A stretch of DNA of 64,000 nucleotides, taken from positions 248,001 to 312,000 of the forward strand of contig NZ_JAPUBN010000011.1 of the NCBI RefSeq assembly GCF_026966905.1. The letters run 5' to 3'. Under the pieces are notes generated by a model that made no database searches, was not told the origin of the DNA, and saw only the letters and a list, made by a program, of their open reading frames with translations. A program made the translations under genes and the position numbers. The stretch is from Marinomonas phaeophyticola. Its GTDB lineage: Bacteria; Pseudomonadota; Gammaproteobacteria; Pseudomonadales; Marinomonadaceae. Shown in pieces: positions 28,068-36,554 of the stretch. Position 1 is the first letter of the stretch, and each line of letters starts with the position of its first letter.

Positions 28068-30086
28068 GTGGCGACTCCTCAAGAACGAACAACAGGTATT
28101 ACAAATGCGTCGATAAAAAAACGTTTCGGCTCAATTCCCGCTTGGAAGATGTTGAGTGAATATATCTGGAACGGTTTGGATGCTGGTGCATCAGATATTG
28201 ATGTCATTATTAATACCTGTGATCTCGGCGGAGTGGAGTCAATAGAGATCCATGATAATGGAGAAGGAATTGACTTTCATAACCTAGACCGAAATTTTGA
28301 TAATTGGGATGACTCATCCAAAAAACAGGTTACCCAAAAAGGCAGCCAAGGCAGAGGGCGATATTCATTTCATAAATATGCTGCAACCGCAACCTGGCTT
28401 ACGAGAAGACAATCTGAGAATGCACGTATCATCATAGACTCGTCTCGTATTAAAACGTACAAAGTTGAGTTGATCGACGATAAAGAGCAGCATAGTAGTA
28501 TTCTTTCAAATGGAAGTGGGACATCAGTATTTCTTACGGGTATAACGAGTGAAAAATCTCAAAAAATCCCTAATATTGAAAATATCATGGAGGAGCTTTC
28601 AAATGAATTTGGTTGGAAGCTAATAGTTTTTTCTAACATTAAAATATCAGTTAATAGAGTCCCAGTGACTCCTCCCCAACATAGGTTGTTTCAAGAGCTT
28701 ATAGAAGTTGATGGAAATAAATTTAATTCAAGTATCATTCAGTGGATTAAAAAACCATCTGGTGAAAAGTCATACAATTATTTTAGAGATTCAAAAGAAC
28801 ATCAGAAGCATAGAAACCTAACTGGTTTTAATTACAAAAACAATTTTTTCATAAGTGGATATATACAATCTGAGTGGTTCGATAATTTTCAAGATACCTC
28901 ATCTCCAAATGCCGATCTCTTCATTAGTGAAAAGAGTGATGGGAATAAAGTTTTAGCTATGCTGCTAAAAGAACTGCGCAACAAAACAGCCGAGATTTAT
29001 CAGGGGTTCCTTAGAGAAAGAGCTATTCAGCTTGTCGATTCTTTCGAAGCAAAAGGATATTTTCCTGTTTACAATTGGGAGTCTGACGAAGATCGTTCCT
29101 TTAGAATTGCACATACGAAGAAATTAGTAACTAGTATCTGCGTTGCTGATCCAGCAGCTTTTAATGGGCTAAAGGCTAAGCAAACAAAAATTATAATCTG
29201 TTTGCTTGATAGGCTATCTACATCAAGTGAAAATGATAGTTTGATAGATATATTGGAAGGCGTTTTAGACTTAAATAAGGAGCAAATGGATGAATTTGCA
29301 TCTCAAATAAGTAAATCTAAACTTGATTATATAATTAGCACGATTGGACACATTCATAAGCGAGATCTAGTCGTGCAGAAAATGAAGTACCTTTTTAAAG
29401 AGCACGCTAAAGAAGTTCTAGAAACACCAGACTTACAAGGTATTATTGAGGCTAATACATGGTTGTTCGGCCCTCAGTACACAACTATAGGTGCTGAAGA
29501 GGATGACTTTTCTAATACAGCTAGAAGTCTTCGGAATTCAGATATTGAAATCTTGGATGGGGACAATATCAGTACCAGTGATCTTATTGAAGGCGCTACC
29601 ATAGAGGGGGCAAAAGGCCAAGTAGATTTGTTTCTTGCACGCAAAATGGTCACAATAGATCATTCTACACAAGAAGAATTTATTAAATGTACGATCATTG
29701 AAATAAAAAGACCAAGTGTAGCATTGAATAAGAAACATTTAGCTCAAGCTGAACGGTATGCTGAGGTACTTGATAAGCATCCTGCCTTTAATGATGAGAG
29801 AATGAGATTTGATGTTGTTCTTGTTGGAACTAAAATCTCCCAGAATGATACTCAAATTACAAGGCGGTTGAAAGACCTTGCTGGTAAGGGCGGCGCTGGC
29901 CTTGTTTCCGGGGCGGATGAAAGAATTCGAGTATACGTTAAAAGTTGGTCTACAATTTTTAATGATTTCGAGGTGACTCATAGTGCTTTATTACAAAAGC
30001 TAAAAATTAAGAGAAGCGAGCTAGAGTATAAATCTAAGCAAACCCTTGTGGATGAATTGCAAATACCTCTCTCTGAGGCGTCTTGA
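28068..30086 (+). CDS. GHKL ATPase fused to a Shedu/DUF4263-like nuclease domain (candidate defence protein)
   Basis: A 672-residue two-part protein. The N-terminal ~200 residues have the Bergerat ATP-binding fold: N-box E31-x3-N35 in LSEYIWNGLDAGASD, G1 box D63-N-G-E-G in IEIHDNGEGID, and G2-like GSQGRGRYSFHKYA. The C-terminal part (about 450-650) resembles the Shedu/DUF4263 PD-(D/E)XK domain: GIIEANTWLFGPQY, then D520 in GQVDLFLA and E545-x-K547 in IIEIKRPSV. The middle (about 200-450) is unrecognised. It starts at GTG 28068, since an in-frame stop lies directly upstream. Placed alone between xis and int, it looks like cargo. Shedu proteins are known anti-phage nucleases with varied N-terminal domains; a defence role here is inferred. 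Confidence 0.8.
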   Translation: MATPQERTTGITNASIKKRFGSIPAWKMLSEYIWNGLDAGASDIDVIINTCDLGGVESIEIHDNGEGIDFHNLDRNFDNWDDSSKKQVTQKGSQGRGRYSFHKYAATATWLTRRQSENARIIIDSSRIKTYKVELIDDKEQHSSILSNGSGTSVFLTGITSEKSQKIPNIENIMEELSNEFGWKLIVFSNIKISVNRVPVTPPQHRLFQELIEVDGNKFNSSIIQWIKKPSGEKSYNYFRDSKEHQKHRNLTGFNYKNNFFISGYIQSEWFDNFQDTSSPNADLFISEKSDGNKVLAMLLKELRNKTAEIYQGFLRERAIQLVDSFEAKGYFPVYNWESDEDRSFRIAHTKKLVTSICVADPAAFNGLKAKQTKIIICLLDRLSTSSENDSLIDILEGVLDLNKEQMDEFASQISKSKLDYIISTIGHIHKRDLVVQKMKYLFKEHAKEVLETPDLQGIIEANTWLFGPQYTTIGAEEDDFSNTARSLRNSDIEILDGDNISTSDLIEGATIEGAKGQVDLFLARKMVTIDHSTQEEFIKCTIIEIKRPSVALNKKHLAQAERYAEVLDKHPAFNDERMRFDVVLVGTKISQNDTQITRRLKDLAGKGGAGLVSGADERIRVYVKSWSTIFNDFEVTHSALLQKLKIKRSELEYKSKQTLVDELQIPLSEAS

Positions 30087-30145
30087 AACTTGTATTAATT
30101 ATTCTATAAGTTGGTTTTTTTAACAGGAATAACATCTAATCTAAA

Positions 30146-30172
30146 CCGAGCCAAATGCGCTATTTGACTCGG
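30146..30172. terminator. Hairpin between the convergent GHKL and integrase genes
   Basis: CCGAG-C-CAAAT and ATTTG-A-CTCGG pair with one mismatch around a 5-base loop. It lies between two converging genes but has no long T-run. Confidence 0.45.
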
Positions 30173-30219
30173 TCATTGTAAGAATACTTGCTCAGTCTCT
30201 TCCTTAATTCAGCAACCCC

Positions 30220-31461
30220 TTATTGTCCGAAACGCCAGTTGAATGGAAAGCCTGTCGGCTCAATGATGGTTTCTAGTTGTTGATACCAAACGTCGTAAGC
30301 ATGACGCATTTCATCCAGGTACTGATATTGGTTGTAGATAGCATCCAACCCTTTTTTGCTGTGGCCAATCATCAACTCGGCAACTTCTTGCGTCGTGATG
30401 GCCGACATTCGCGTTCGCATCGTTCTTCGAAGATCATGCATAGACCAGTGTTCCATCTCAATACCAAGCGATCTGCGAGCCCAGATTTTCACATTGTTAG
30501 GAATAGTGGTATCAAAGCCATTTGTGGCAAGCTCTACTTGTCCGTTCGCGGGAAACAAGTAGGTTGATTTGCTCATCTGCATCGCCAGTTCAATCAGCTC
30601 AATAGCTGGCTTAATCAATGGCCGCATGATCGGCGCTCCAATTTTCTCACCTTGTTTGCGGATCTCTATGGGCACTGTCCACATTGCAGATTGCAAGTCA
30701 AAGTGATGCTTTTCAGCTTGAATGAGTTCGCCCTTGCGCCCTCCCAATAAGAGAAGCAGTTTTATGTAGATGCGATTCTTCTCAGTGATTTTTGACTCGT
30801 GCAAATAGCGCCAAAGTATCCTGATCTCGTTGTCATTTAGCACCCGAGTTCGTTTGCCTTTCTTACCGCCGACTTTCTTTGCTGTGATACCAGCGGCAGC
30901 GTTAATTTCCAAAATTTGTTCATCAATCAGCCAGTCATAAAACTTGTGCAGCACAGACACCAGACGTTCTGTGTTTGATGGGGACGACTCCGAAACCTCA
31001 CGAAGACAGTTTCGCAAGGACAATTCATTGATGTCAGTTAATGGGTACTTGCCAAGTCGGGGCAGTAAATATATTTCACTGCTGCGTTTTTGGTAGTGCC
31101 ACGTTTTCTCCTTTAGCCCTTGCTTACCGGCAGAGTCTATCCAGTCTCGAAAAATCGATTCGAAGCTTTGGTTGGCAGAATACTTGGCCCGTTCCTGCTG
31201 TAGGTAGAGCTTGGGGTTTCGGCCTTGATCAAGTACCGCCCTTAACCTATCCAGCTCATTCCTAGCTTCAGCAAGCTTCATAAGTGGGTAAGTACCTATG
31301 TCTACCCGCTGTTGCTTGCCATCAAACCGATAACGAAATTGAAAAACAATTTTGCCCTTGGGCGATACCCGAGCACTTAGCCCATCTCGGTCGGCTTTTA
31401 CTACGGTTTCTTTTGCTTCTTTATTTAACCTGGCATCGAGCCAGCTAACTGATAACGCCAT
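30220..31461 (-). CDS. int: SXT/R391-type tyrosine integrase
   Basis: A 413-residue site-specific recombinase, the same length as SXT Int. The N-terminal arm-binding domain (DUF4102-like, residues 1-90) is followed by a SAM-like core-binding domain (about 100-200) and the catalytic domain. Catalytic residues: Arg near 241 in LGGRKGELI, H-x-x-R near 341 in HDLRRTMRTRM, the late His in MIGHSKKG, and nucleophile Tyr near 377 in YNQYQYL. It integrates the element into prfC, consistent with the attL seen here. The start codon is 1 base after the srpR stop, so it can be co-transcribed with srpM-srpR. Confidence 0.93.
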   Translation of the reverse strand: MALSVSWLDARLNKEAKETVVKADRDGLSARVSPKGKIVFQFRYRFDGKQQRVDIGTYPLMKLAEARNELDRLRAVLDQGRNPKLYLQQERAKYSANQSFESIFRDWIDSAGKQGLKEKTWHYQKRSSEIYLLPRLGKYPLTDINELSLRNCLREVSESSPSNTERLVSVLHKFYDWLIDEQILEINAAAGITAKKVGGKKGKRTRVLNDNEIRILWRYLHESKITEKNRIYIKLLLLLGGRKGELIQAEKHHFDLQSAMWTVPIEIRKQGEKIGAPIMRPLIKPAIELIELAMQMSKSTYLFPANGQVELATNGFDTTIPNNVKIWARRSLGIEMEHWSMHDLRRTMRTRMSAITTQEVAELMIGHSKKGLDAIYNQYQYLDEMRHAYDVWYQQLETIIEPTGFPFNWRFGQ

Positions 31462-31462
31462 G

Positions 31463-31738
31463 TTATAAGCCCAGCCCTAGTTTTGATTTCAATGATTGTT
31501 TACGTGATTCTGCTTTGGGTTCTGGCGCTGTACTCATGGAAGTAACGTCACCATCTGGTGCATAGTCATCAACCGGTACAGATGTCGTGGATAGATTGGG
31601 TTGGCTCATGTGAATTAACCCAAAGGTGGCCAGCATCCGCAGACGCTCAGCGCGTTCCCGTGGCGGCGTCTTTTCTAATTCTTTGAGCAGTTCAGGGTGG
31701 CTCCCTGGGGGAATGTTGACGACGACTCTCATGATCAC
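31463..31738 (-). CDS. srpR: SrpR-like small partition protein
   Basis: A 91-residue basic protein directly downstream of, and overlapping, the ParM-like gene. Residues 3-45 could form a small ribbon-helix-helix-like DNA-binding unit (MRVVVNIPPGSHPELLKELE, RERAERLRMLATFGL); the rest is low-complexity, ending KQSLKSKLGLGL. In SXT/R391 elements the partner of the actin-like SrpM is the centromere-binding SrpR, and order, size and strand all fit. The fold prediction is by eye. Confidence 0.7.
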   Translation of the reverse strand: MIMRVVVNIPPGSHPELLKELEKTPPRERAERLRMLATFGLIHMSQPNLSTTSVPVDDYAPDGDVTSMSTAPEPKAESRKQSLKSKLGLGL

Positions 31739-32709
31739 GCCCCATAAAACCAGAAGCCTCGGACGTTCGCCAAAACAGACTGTTCCGGCACGATAATCTT
31801 GCTTCGTGAAAAAATCTCCTTGGCCGCTTCCTTATAAGCCAAGGCTCCACCTCCGGCGATCAATACCAAGTCCGCATTAATGCTTTCGTCACGCATGGAT
31901 TGGCGCATGGCTGTAAGAGCAACAGGCGCTACCTTTTTCATGGCAGCATTCAGATAAGGTGAAATATCGACTTTTTCTCCAAATAGCAGGACCTGTAAGT
32001 CGCCGGTTCTCATGGCTTTTTCAAGTCGATCCATACCTACTTTGGCACCGTGATCTTCCGAAATCAGCTTATCAATGGTTTCCAGTAGCACGGACATTGC
32101 CTGAAGACTGGTTCCTGATGAGCTGTAGCGAATTTCTCCGGCCTCAAGGGCAACCCAATCAACAGAAAAGAAGCCGGGATCGATGACGACGACACGACCT
32201 TCTTCAATCAAGCCCAGATCACCACCTGTTTGAACCAGCTCCATGTAGGCACCGGCAGGCTGTGGCAGTACTTTGACGTCATGAACGGTGATGATGCGCT
32301 TAGGCGTCACTTGATGGACACCTTTTAAACGCTTCACAAGGTCAGACTTACGTTGCGGTTCATGAAACTGGGAAACCGGTAATCCAGTGACAACCAAATC
32401 GATGGATTCTGTTTCAGCCATTAACAAGGCAGCATGAAAAAGCGCCTTATAGGTTTTTGTGGTGGGATATTCGGGGTGAAGCTCTCGTTCCCAGCCTTGA
32501 AGGCGTCCAGCAGGCACACCAGCGGCCCAACGCTCATTATCGACAGACACATACAAACAGGTTTCATCATCGCCTCCACCGATACGCTCCGGCATACGAT
32601 CCGCAGGACCGGCACCCGCAGGCAGAATAATGGTTTTCGGTTCACTGCCTGATTGGCCAATTGCCAGCTTCAGGTTTGAGTAACCGATATCTACGCCTAG
32701 TACAAACAT
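31735..32709 (-). CDS. srpM: SrpM, ParM/StbA-like actin-family partition ATPase
   Basis: A 324-residue actin-like ATPase of the ParM/StbA family. Phosphate-binding loops are VLGVDIGYSNLKLAIG at the start and VVIDPGFFSVDWV in the middle; the adenosine motif is LVLIAGGGALAYK near the C-terminus. The ATG at 32709 is chosen over an upstream TTG because CAGGAG lies 6-7 bases before it. In SXT/R391 ICEs the SrpMRC system stabilises the excised, replicating circular form. Its start borders a repeat-rich region that probably contains the centromere srpC. Confidence 0.85.
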   Translation of the reverse strand: MFVLGVDIGYSNLKLAIGQSGSEPKTIILPAGAGPADRMPERIGGGDDETCLYVSVDNERWAAGVPAGRLQGWERELHPEYPTTKTYKALFHAALLMAETESIDLVVTGLPVSQFHEPQRKSDLVKRLKGVHQVTPKRIITVHDVKVLPQPAGAYMELVQTGGDLGLIEEGRVVVIDPGFFSVDWVALEAGEIRYSSSGTSLQAMSVLLETIDKLISEDHGAKVGMDRLEKAMRTGDLQVLLFGEKVDISPYLNAAMKKVAPVALTAMRQSMRDESINADLVLIAGGGALAYKEAAKEIFSRSKIIVPEQSVLANVRGFWFYGA

Positions 32710-32729
32710 ACTTATCTCCTGTGCACTCA

Positions 32730-32838
32730 AAGTGCTCTAACGGTTTTCAATCAACCGCGCTGTTTACGCTTGGGCTTTTCCAAGTGCTCTGGCGGTTCAC
32801 TCAAATGTCATTATCAGGATTCGGTGCACTGGCGGTGG
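32730..32838. repeat. Iterons upstream of srpM, candidate srpC centromere
   Basis: Two copies of AAGTGCTCT(AA/GG)CGGTT at 32730-32745 and 32782-32797, and a related GGTGCACTGGCGGTGG at 32823-32838, spaced 41-52 bases apart. CACTCAAA also recurs. Their place directly before the srpM-srpR operon fits a centromere-like partition site. Confidence 0.5.
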
Positions 32839-33173
32839 GCAGAAAGGTGACAAATCCTTTCATCTATCTGCCTATTGCATTTTCGCAAAAGTATGAGAAT
32901 AGGCTCTGTTTGGCGGCGGATGACTGAGCCAAAAAAATCGAGACGCCAAACGTCGTTTGCATTCTGGCCTGAACTCGCCAAACGGTTTGTATCTTCATGG
33001 CGATACGTCTTTTTAGGCGTTTTTAAGTGAAATCGGCCTGTATTCCTTGTCAGGTATGGGGTTGCGCGAGTTGATTTATATCGAGACGCCAAACAGTGAT
33101 TGTTACGGCAGTTTTACGTTTGGCGTTTCGATCCAAAAGCCAAACGGATAGTGGTTTTGGCTTTTGGGTTTAA
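32839..33173. other. Candidate origin of transfer (oriT) between srpM and mobI
   Basis: A roughly 330-base noncoding stretch rich in inverted repeats. IR1: CGAGACGCCAAAC (33082-33094) with GTTTGGCGTTTCG (33118-33130), one mismatch. IR2: CCAAAAGCCAAAC (33133-33145) with GTTTTGGCTTTTGG (33154-33167), one bulge. A further GAGACGCCAAAC copy begins near 32939. In SXT/R391 elements oriT is the noncoding region directly before mobI, so position and structure agree. The nick site cannot be placed. Confidence 0.7.
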
Positions 33174-33617
33174 TTGGATGGGGAAATTGGTTTGGTAGAA
33201 ATCGTCAATGAACAATGGAAAGCAGAGGTATCAGATTTACTTCAGCAAGAAACGGACAGGCTAAAAGCGCTGGCACGATCTGAAGTTGATGACTTTTGGG
33301 TTACCCATTACAAGGTTCGCGAGAATGCGCCCTTTAAAGATTGGGGGCTGCTCGGTGTCCGTATCAGAGACTTTAAGTATGGCTTTGGCATTGAGTGGTA
33401 CATCAACAGCTTTCACGGTCAACGAGGTAAGCGCGTGGTCTTTAGTAAGGGACTGCGTATTTCAAAGACGAAGCTGAGATACTCATTTTTGGACTGCCAA
33501 GGTCTAGCCAAAGAATGGGAGTTAGCGCTGGCCATGGAGAAAGAGGGTTTCTTCAGTGATGTTCGACGTCAGGTTGATAAGCTCAACATGCTACGTCGCA
33601 GAGTGAATGCCTATTAA
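33174..33617 (+). CDS. mobI: MobI, auxiliary mobilisation protein
   Basis: A 147-residue protein, the same length as MobI of SXT. It has no well-known catalytic motif; the sequence is charged, with a helix-rich N-terminus (EQWKAEVSDLLQQETDRLKA) and a conserved-looking core FGIEWYINSFHG. MobI is required with oriT and the MobH relaxase TraI for transfer of SXT/R391 elements. The start is uncertain: TTG at 33174 gives the family length, and no in-frame ATG is near. It lies right after the inverted repeats of oriT, and its stop codon is inside a perfect 23-bp inverted repeat. Confidence 0.8.
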   Translation: MDGEIGLVEIVNEQWKAEVSDLLQQETDRLKALARSEVDDFWVTHYKVRENAPFKDWGLLGVRIRDFKYGFGIEWYINSFHGQRGKRVVFSKGLRISKTKLRYSFLDCQGLAKEWELALAMEKEGFFSDVRRQVDKLNMLRRRVNAY

Positions 33618-33659
33618 GTTTGTCGGGTTAGAATATCTAACCCGACAAACTTAATAGGG
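33611..33659. terminator. Perfect 23-bp inverted repeat at the mobI stop
   Basis: Left arm 33611-33633 (starting CCTATTAAGTTTG) and right arm 33637-33659 (ending AAACTTAATAGG) are perfectly complementary around a 3-base ATA loop. It spans the mobI stop codon and ends 3 bases before the convergent gene's stop. It probably works as a terminator in both directions, although the arms are much longer than needed. Confidence 0.65.
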
Positions 33660-33661
33660 AG

Positions 33662-34336
33662 TTAAATTCTTCCTTGTTCCTGTAACCACCAAGTTGGTGC
33701 CCAAGATGTGGCCCCAATTGAGAGCCCTTGGCCACCGTTTTCTGGGTAGAGTTGCTTAAGTGTTTCTAAAACTTTTGAACTAGTTTGAGCGCCAGGGTAA
33801 ATAGCGCGTAGCCAATAGCCGAAATAACTTTTAAAGTTAATATGCTCACCAATTTGGTAGCTACAATTATCCATTAAAGATCTATAGTAATGGCCAATGG
33901 CGACTAAAATATAGCCTAAATCCTCATGCTGTTTGTTCTCGCCTTCATGACAAGAATATCCATATTGTTTCAGTTTTTCTTTATTAATAGTCCATCTTGT
34001 CAATTGCTCAACATGTTTTAAATTTGAATCAGTATCGATGGCTGTGGATAGCAACCCCAAAAACTCATTAACTAACTCATCTTTTTGTTCTTTGTCTATG
34101 CAGTCAGCGAGCACTTTCTTGATGACTTCAGAATATTTTTCAATCAGACAAATATTAGCTTCGAGCTCAGAGCCTTGAGTTTTATTTTTTTGAAGCAAGT
34201 CGTGATAATCGTGAAATCCCAAATTCTGGGCAGTCATATTCAAGCATTGGGAGTGTGATTTGTCGGGCGAGTTTTTATGGAGTTTTTTTGCTGTTTTTTT
34301 TGCGTGTGCAATTAAATTTTGCTTTTTAGCTAACAT
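33662..34336 (-). CDS. Hypothetical ICE cargo protein
   Basis: A 224-residue protein of unknown function. The N-terminal ~50 residues (SHSQCLNMTAQNLGFHDYHDLL) look like a short helical module found at the start of various proteins on mobile elements. The rest has no recognisable catalytic motif; it is mostly helical and ends with a Trp-rich segment, ATSWAPTWWLQEQ. The ATG at 34336 is preferred (GAGGAA 6 bases before it) over one at 34357. It lies in the variable region after mobI. Confidence 0.6.
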   Translation of the reverse strand: MLAKKQNLIAHAKKTAKKLHKNSPDKSHSQCLNMTAQNLGFHDYHDLLQKNKTQGSELEANICLIEKYSEVIKKVLADCIDKEQKDELVNEFLGLLSTAIDTDSNLKHVEQLTRWTINKEKLKQYGYSCHEGENKQHEDLGYILVAIGHYYRSLMDNCSYQIGEHINFKSYFGYWLRAIYPGAQTSSKVLETLKQLYPENGGQGLSIGATSWAPTWWLQEQGRI

Positions 34337-34735
34337 GGCGTTTTCCTCAATAGCCATTGATTAAAGTGCACCCCTCACCATATACGATGGCTGAAAAAAA
34401 CGTTTAAATAAGAATAATTGGTTCTCTGAAGAGATTTGCCATTAGGGTGGGCAGGCATCCATAAAACACCTTGATGAGAATTTTGCCCTGAAGTGTTGAG
34501 TTCTGTCAAGGAAAAAATCAGGTGTTTTTTAATTGGGCCCCAGCAAGAATTTAAGCTTGTGCTTAAGATATACATTTTTGGTATTGGGCTCTGGAGTTAC
34601 TTCACTCGTGGTAGCTGGTCCAGCGTGTTGTGTAGGTGGGGACGCATAATCTTCTTTAACTCTTGTTTTATATAAAAATTTTTTCCAATAAGACTTTAGT
34701 CAGTGGTGTCCGGAGCTGGCAGGATCTCTTTAGTC
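34337..34735. other. Noncoding stretch with a hairpin in the ICE variable region
   Basis: About 400 bases without a gene that can be supported. Near the right side, AATAAGACT (34687-34695) and AGTCTTATT (34732-34740) form a widely spaced inverted repeat overlapping the end of the next gene, possibly a terminator. Confidence 0.4.
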
Positions 34736-35068
34736 TTATTCTTTTATATTTAATGATTGGAGTAGCTCATGCCCTTTGGGTGTAAGCCAAACCCTTCGAT
34801 TCATCCCTGTTTCTACATATTCCAAAAGATTTAATCCATCATTGGATCGGTAGGGGCTGCCTGAAGAAAGTTTTCTAAATTGCCCTAGGGCTTTTTTATA
34901 AGATTTCGAACTAGCATCGTCTGTAGAAGCTAAGTCTATAATGGTAAGCGATGGGGCGTTAGTTTTAGCTACTTCTAAAAAGAACTGAAGTTGTGTCACA
35001 CTTTGTATTCCAAAGTTGCTTGCAGTAGTAAGCATTTTTTGAAAATTTTGAATTTCAATGGTTGTCAT
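34736..35068 (-). CDS. Small winged-helix protein (MarR-like)
   Basis: A 110-residue protein with the outline of a winged helix-turn-helix: helices at about 18-55 (SVTQLQFFLEVAK, SLTIIDLASTDDASSKSYKKALGQF), a wing (NLLEYVETGMNRRVWLTP), and a terminal helix (KGHELLQSL) as in MarR-type proteins. It may be a transcriptional regulator of ICE cargo, but no target is evident. It could also belong to the family of small plasmid wHTH proteins. Confidence 0.55.
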   Translation of the reverse strand: MTTIEIQNFQKMLTTASNFGIQSVTQLQFFLEVAKTNAPSLTIIDLASTDDASSKSYKKALGQFRKLSSGSPYRSNDGLNLLEYVETGMNRRVWLTPKGHELLQSLNIKE

Positions 35069-35196
35069 TAAATTAATTCACCATATTCTAAAGATGTAAA
35101 ATAAATAATAATCTACTTATACCTTCTAGAGATGTCTAGCGAGCTATTGCGATTTACTCATAGTGATATGTCGGAATGGTCTTGGATAAATAGTTG

Positions 35197-35230
35197 AAGC
35201 TAAAGGCTGCTTAAGCAACCTTTAGCTTTT
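35197..35230. terminator. Hairpin at the end of the TRAP operon
   Basis: AAGCTAAAGG and CCTTTAGCTT pair around a 12-base loop just past the stop of the TRAP large subunit. A T-run follows on the + strand side only. Confidence 0.5.
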
Positions 35231-35237
35231 AGCTATA

Positions 35238-36554
35238 TTATCGAGAAGTGATTAAACTAGGCAAATATGTTGCCACATCTGGAATTAAGATAACGATTAC
35301 TAGAACTATGAGTTGGATCAATACAAATGGCATTACACCTTTATACATATGACTATAGGTCATACTTTTGGGCGCTATCGACTTCAGGTAGAAGATAGAC
35401 GGTGCCATAGGAGGAGTTAGATAAGACGTTTGAATAACTACCATAAACATTACAGCAAACCAAATAGGATCGATGCCTGCCGCGTTGACTAATGGTGTAA
35501 AAATAGGAACGAATATCAAAACAACAGAGATCCAGTCGAGTACAAATCCAGCAATGAAGACAACAGACATAAGTAAAAATATTAGACCATAAGGTCCCAT
35601 ATTCAATCCATCTACCCATTCTGTGATCATCCACCCCCCACCTGATACAGCAAAAATGCTTGTGAACATTGTTCCGCCCATTACAATAAGCATGATCATT
35701 GCTGTGATATTAATGGTCGTTCTTAAAGCGTTGATGAATTTAGTGACAGTTAATTCACGAAAGGCTAAAGATAGTAATGCAGCGCCAGCGGCTCCAACAG
35801 CAGCGGCTTCTGTTGGTGAAGCGATACCTAGTAACAGAGAACCTAACACGGCCGTAATTAAAAGCATTGGTGGAATGATGGCAGATAGCGTGATTTGTAG
35901 TTTTTCTTTTAAAGGAACAATATCGGCTTCTGTTGATGCTGGCCCCATTTTTTTATTGATGCGACAAGTAATCAGGATGTACAAAATGAAGAGTACCACC
36001 ATGATGAGTCCAGGTAATAAACTGGCGGCGAATAATTGGCCAATCGATAGCTGCGCCATGGATGAATACACCACAACAACAATAGAGGGAGGAATTATGG
36101 TTCCAAGAGATCCGCCAGCGCACACCGTGCCAGCCATTAAACTTTGATTGTATTTGTATTTAGCCATAGCAGGTAAAGCCATCATACCCACTACAATTTC
36201 TACGGCACCAACAACTCCAGATGCGGCGGCAAAAATAGCACACATGGTTATGGTTGAAACTGCTAAACCACCGGGAAATCTCCCCATCCATAATTGCAAA
36301 GCTTTGAATAAGCGTAGTGCTAGGCCGGTTTGCTCGAGAAGAGCACCCATAAAGATAAAAAGTGGTATTGCTGAAAGCGTAAAGTTTGAGGCAGTATGAA
36401 GAATTGAGCCATACAATTGTAAAAAGAGGCTATCGCCAAACACTACCAAACCGAAACCTGTAGCAATTGCGATCAGCGATAAAGCGACTGGAATACCTGC
36501 AAACACAAATATAAATAAAGCGACAAACATCCAGATAGGAATTAACTCAATCAT
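35238..36554 (-). CDS. dctM: TRAP transporter large permease subunit (DctM), ICE-borne
   Basis: A 438-residue DctM-family channel with about 12 helices. Typical segments are SAIPLFIFMGALLEQTGLALRL near residue 60, FAAASGVVGAVEIVVGMMALP, and TSYLTPPMAPSIFYLKSIAP near the C-terminus (LTPPM-type motif). It overlaps the small-subunit gene by 8 bases. It is only distantly similar to the chromosomal DctM at 22497, so it is a different transporter brought by the ICE. Confidence 0.92.
   Translation of the reverse strand: MIELIPIWMFVALFIFVFAGIPVALSLIAIATGFGLVVFGDSLFLQLYGSILHTASNFTLSAIPLFIFMGALLEQTGLALRLFKALQLWMGRFPGGLAVSTITMCAIFAAASGVVGAVEIVVGMMALPAMAKYKYNQSLMAGTVCAGGSLGTIIPPSIVVVVYSSMAQLSIGQLFAASLLPGLIMVVLFILYILITCRINKKMGPASTEADIVPLKEKLQITLSAIIPPMLLITAVLGSLLLGIASPTEAAAVGAAGAALLSLAFRELTVTKFINALRTTINITAMIMLIVMGGTMFTSIFAVSGGGWMITEWVDGLNMGPYGLIFLLMSVVFIAGFVLDWISVVLIFVPIFTPLVNAAGIDPIWFAVMFMVVIQTSYLTPPMAPSIFYLKSIAPKSMTYSHMYKGVMPFVLIQLIVLVIVILIPDVATYLPSLITSR

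Noticed and set aside
34375-34575. 66-codon leftward open frame
   Set aside because: No ribosome binding site, no recognisable domain, and composition typical of chance frames in AT-rich DNA.
35623-36399. Long rightward open frames antisense to the TRAP permease
   Set aside because: They mirror a well-defined membrane protein gene and encode no plausible protein of their own.
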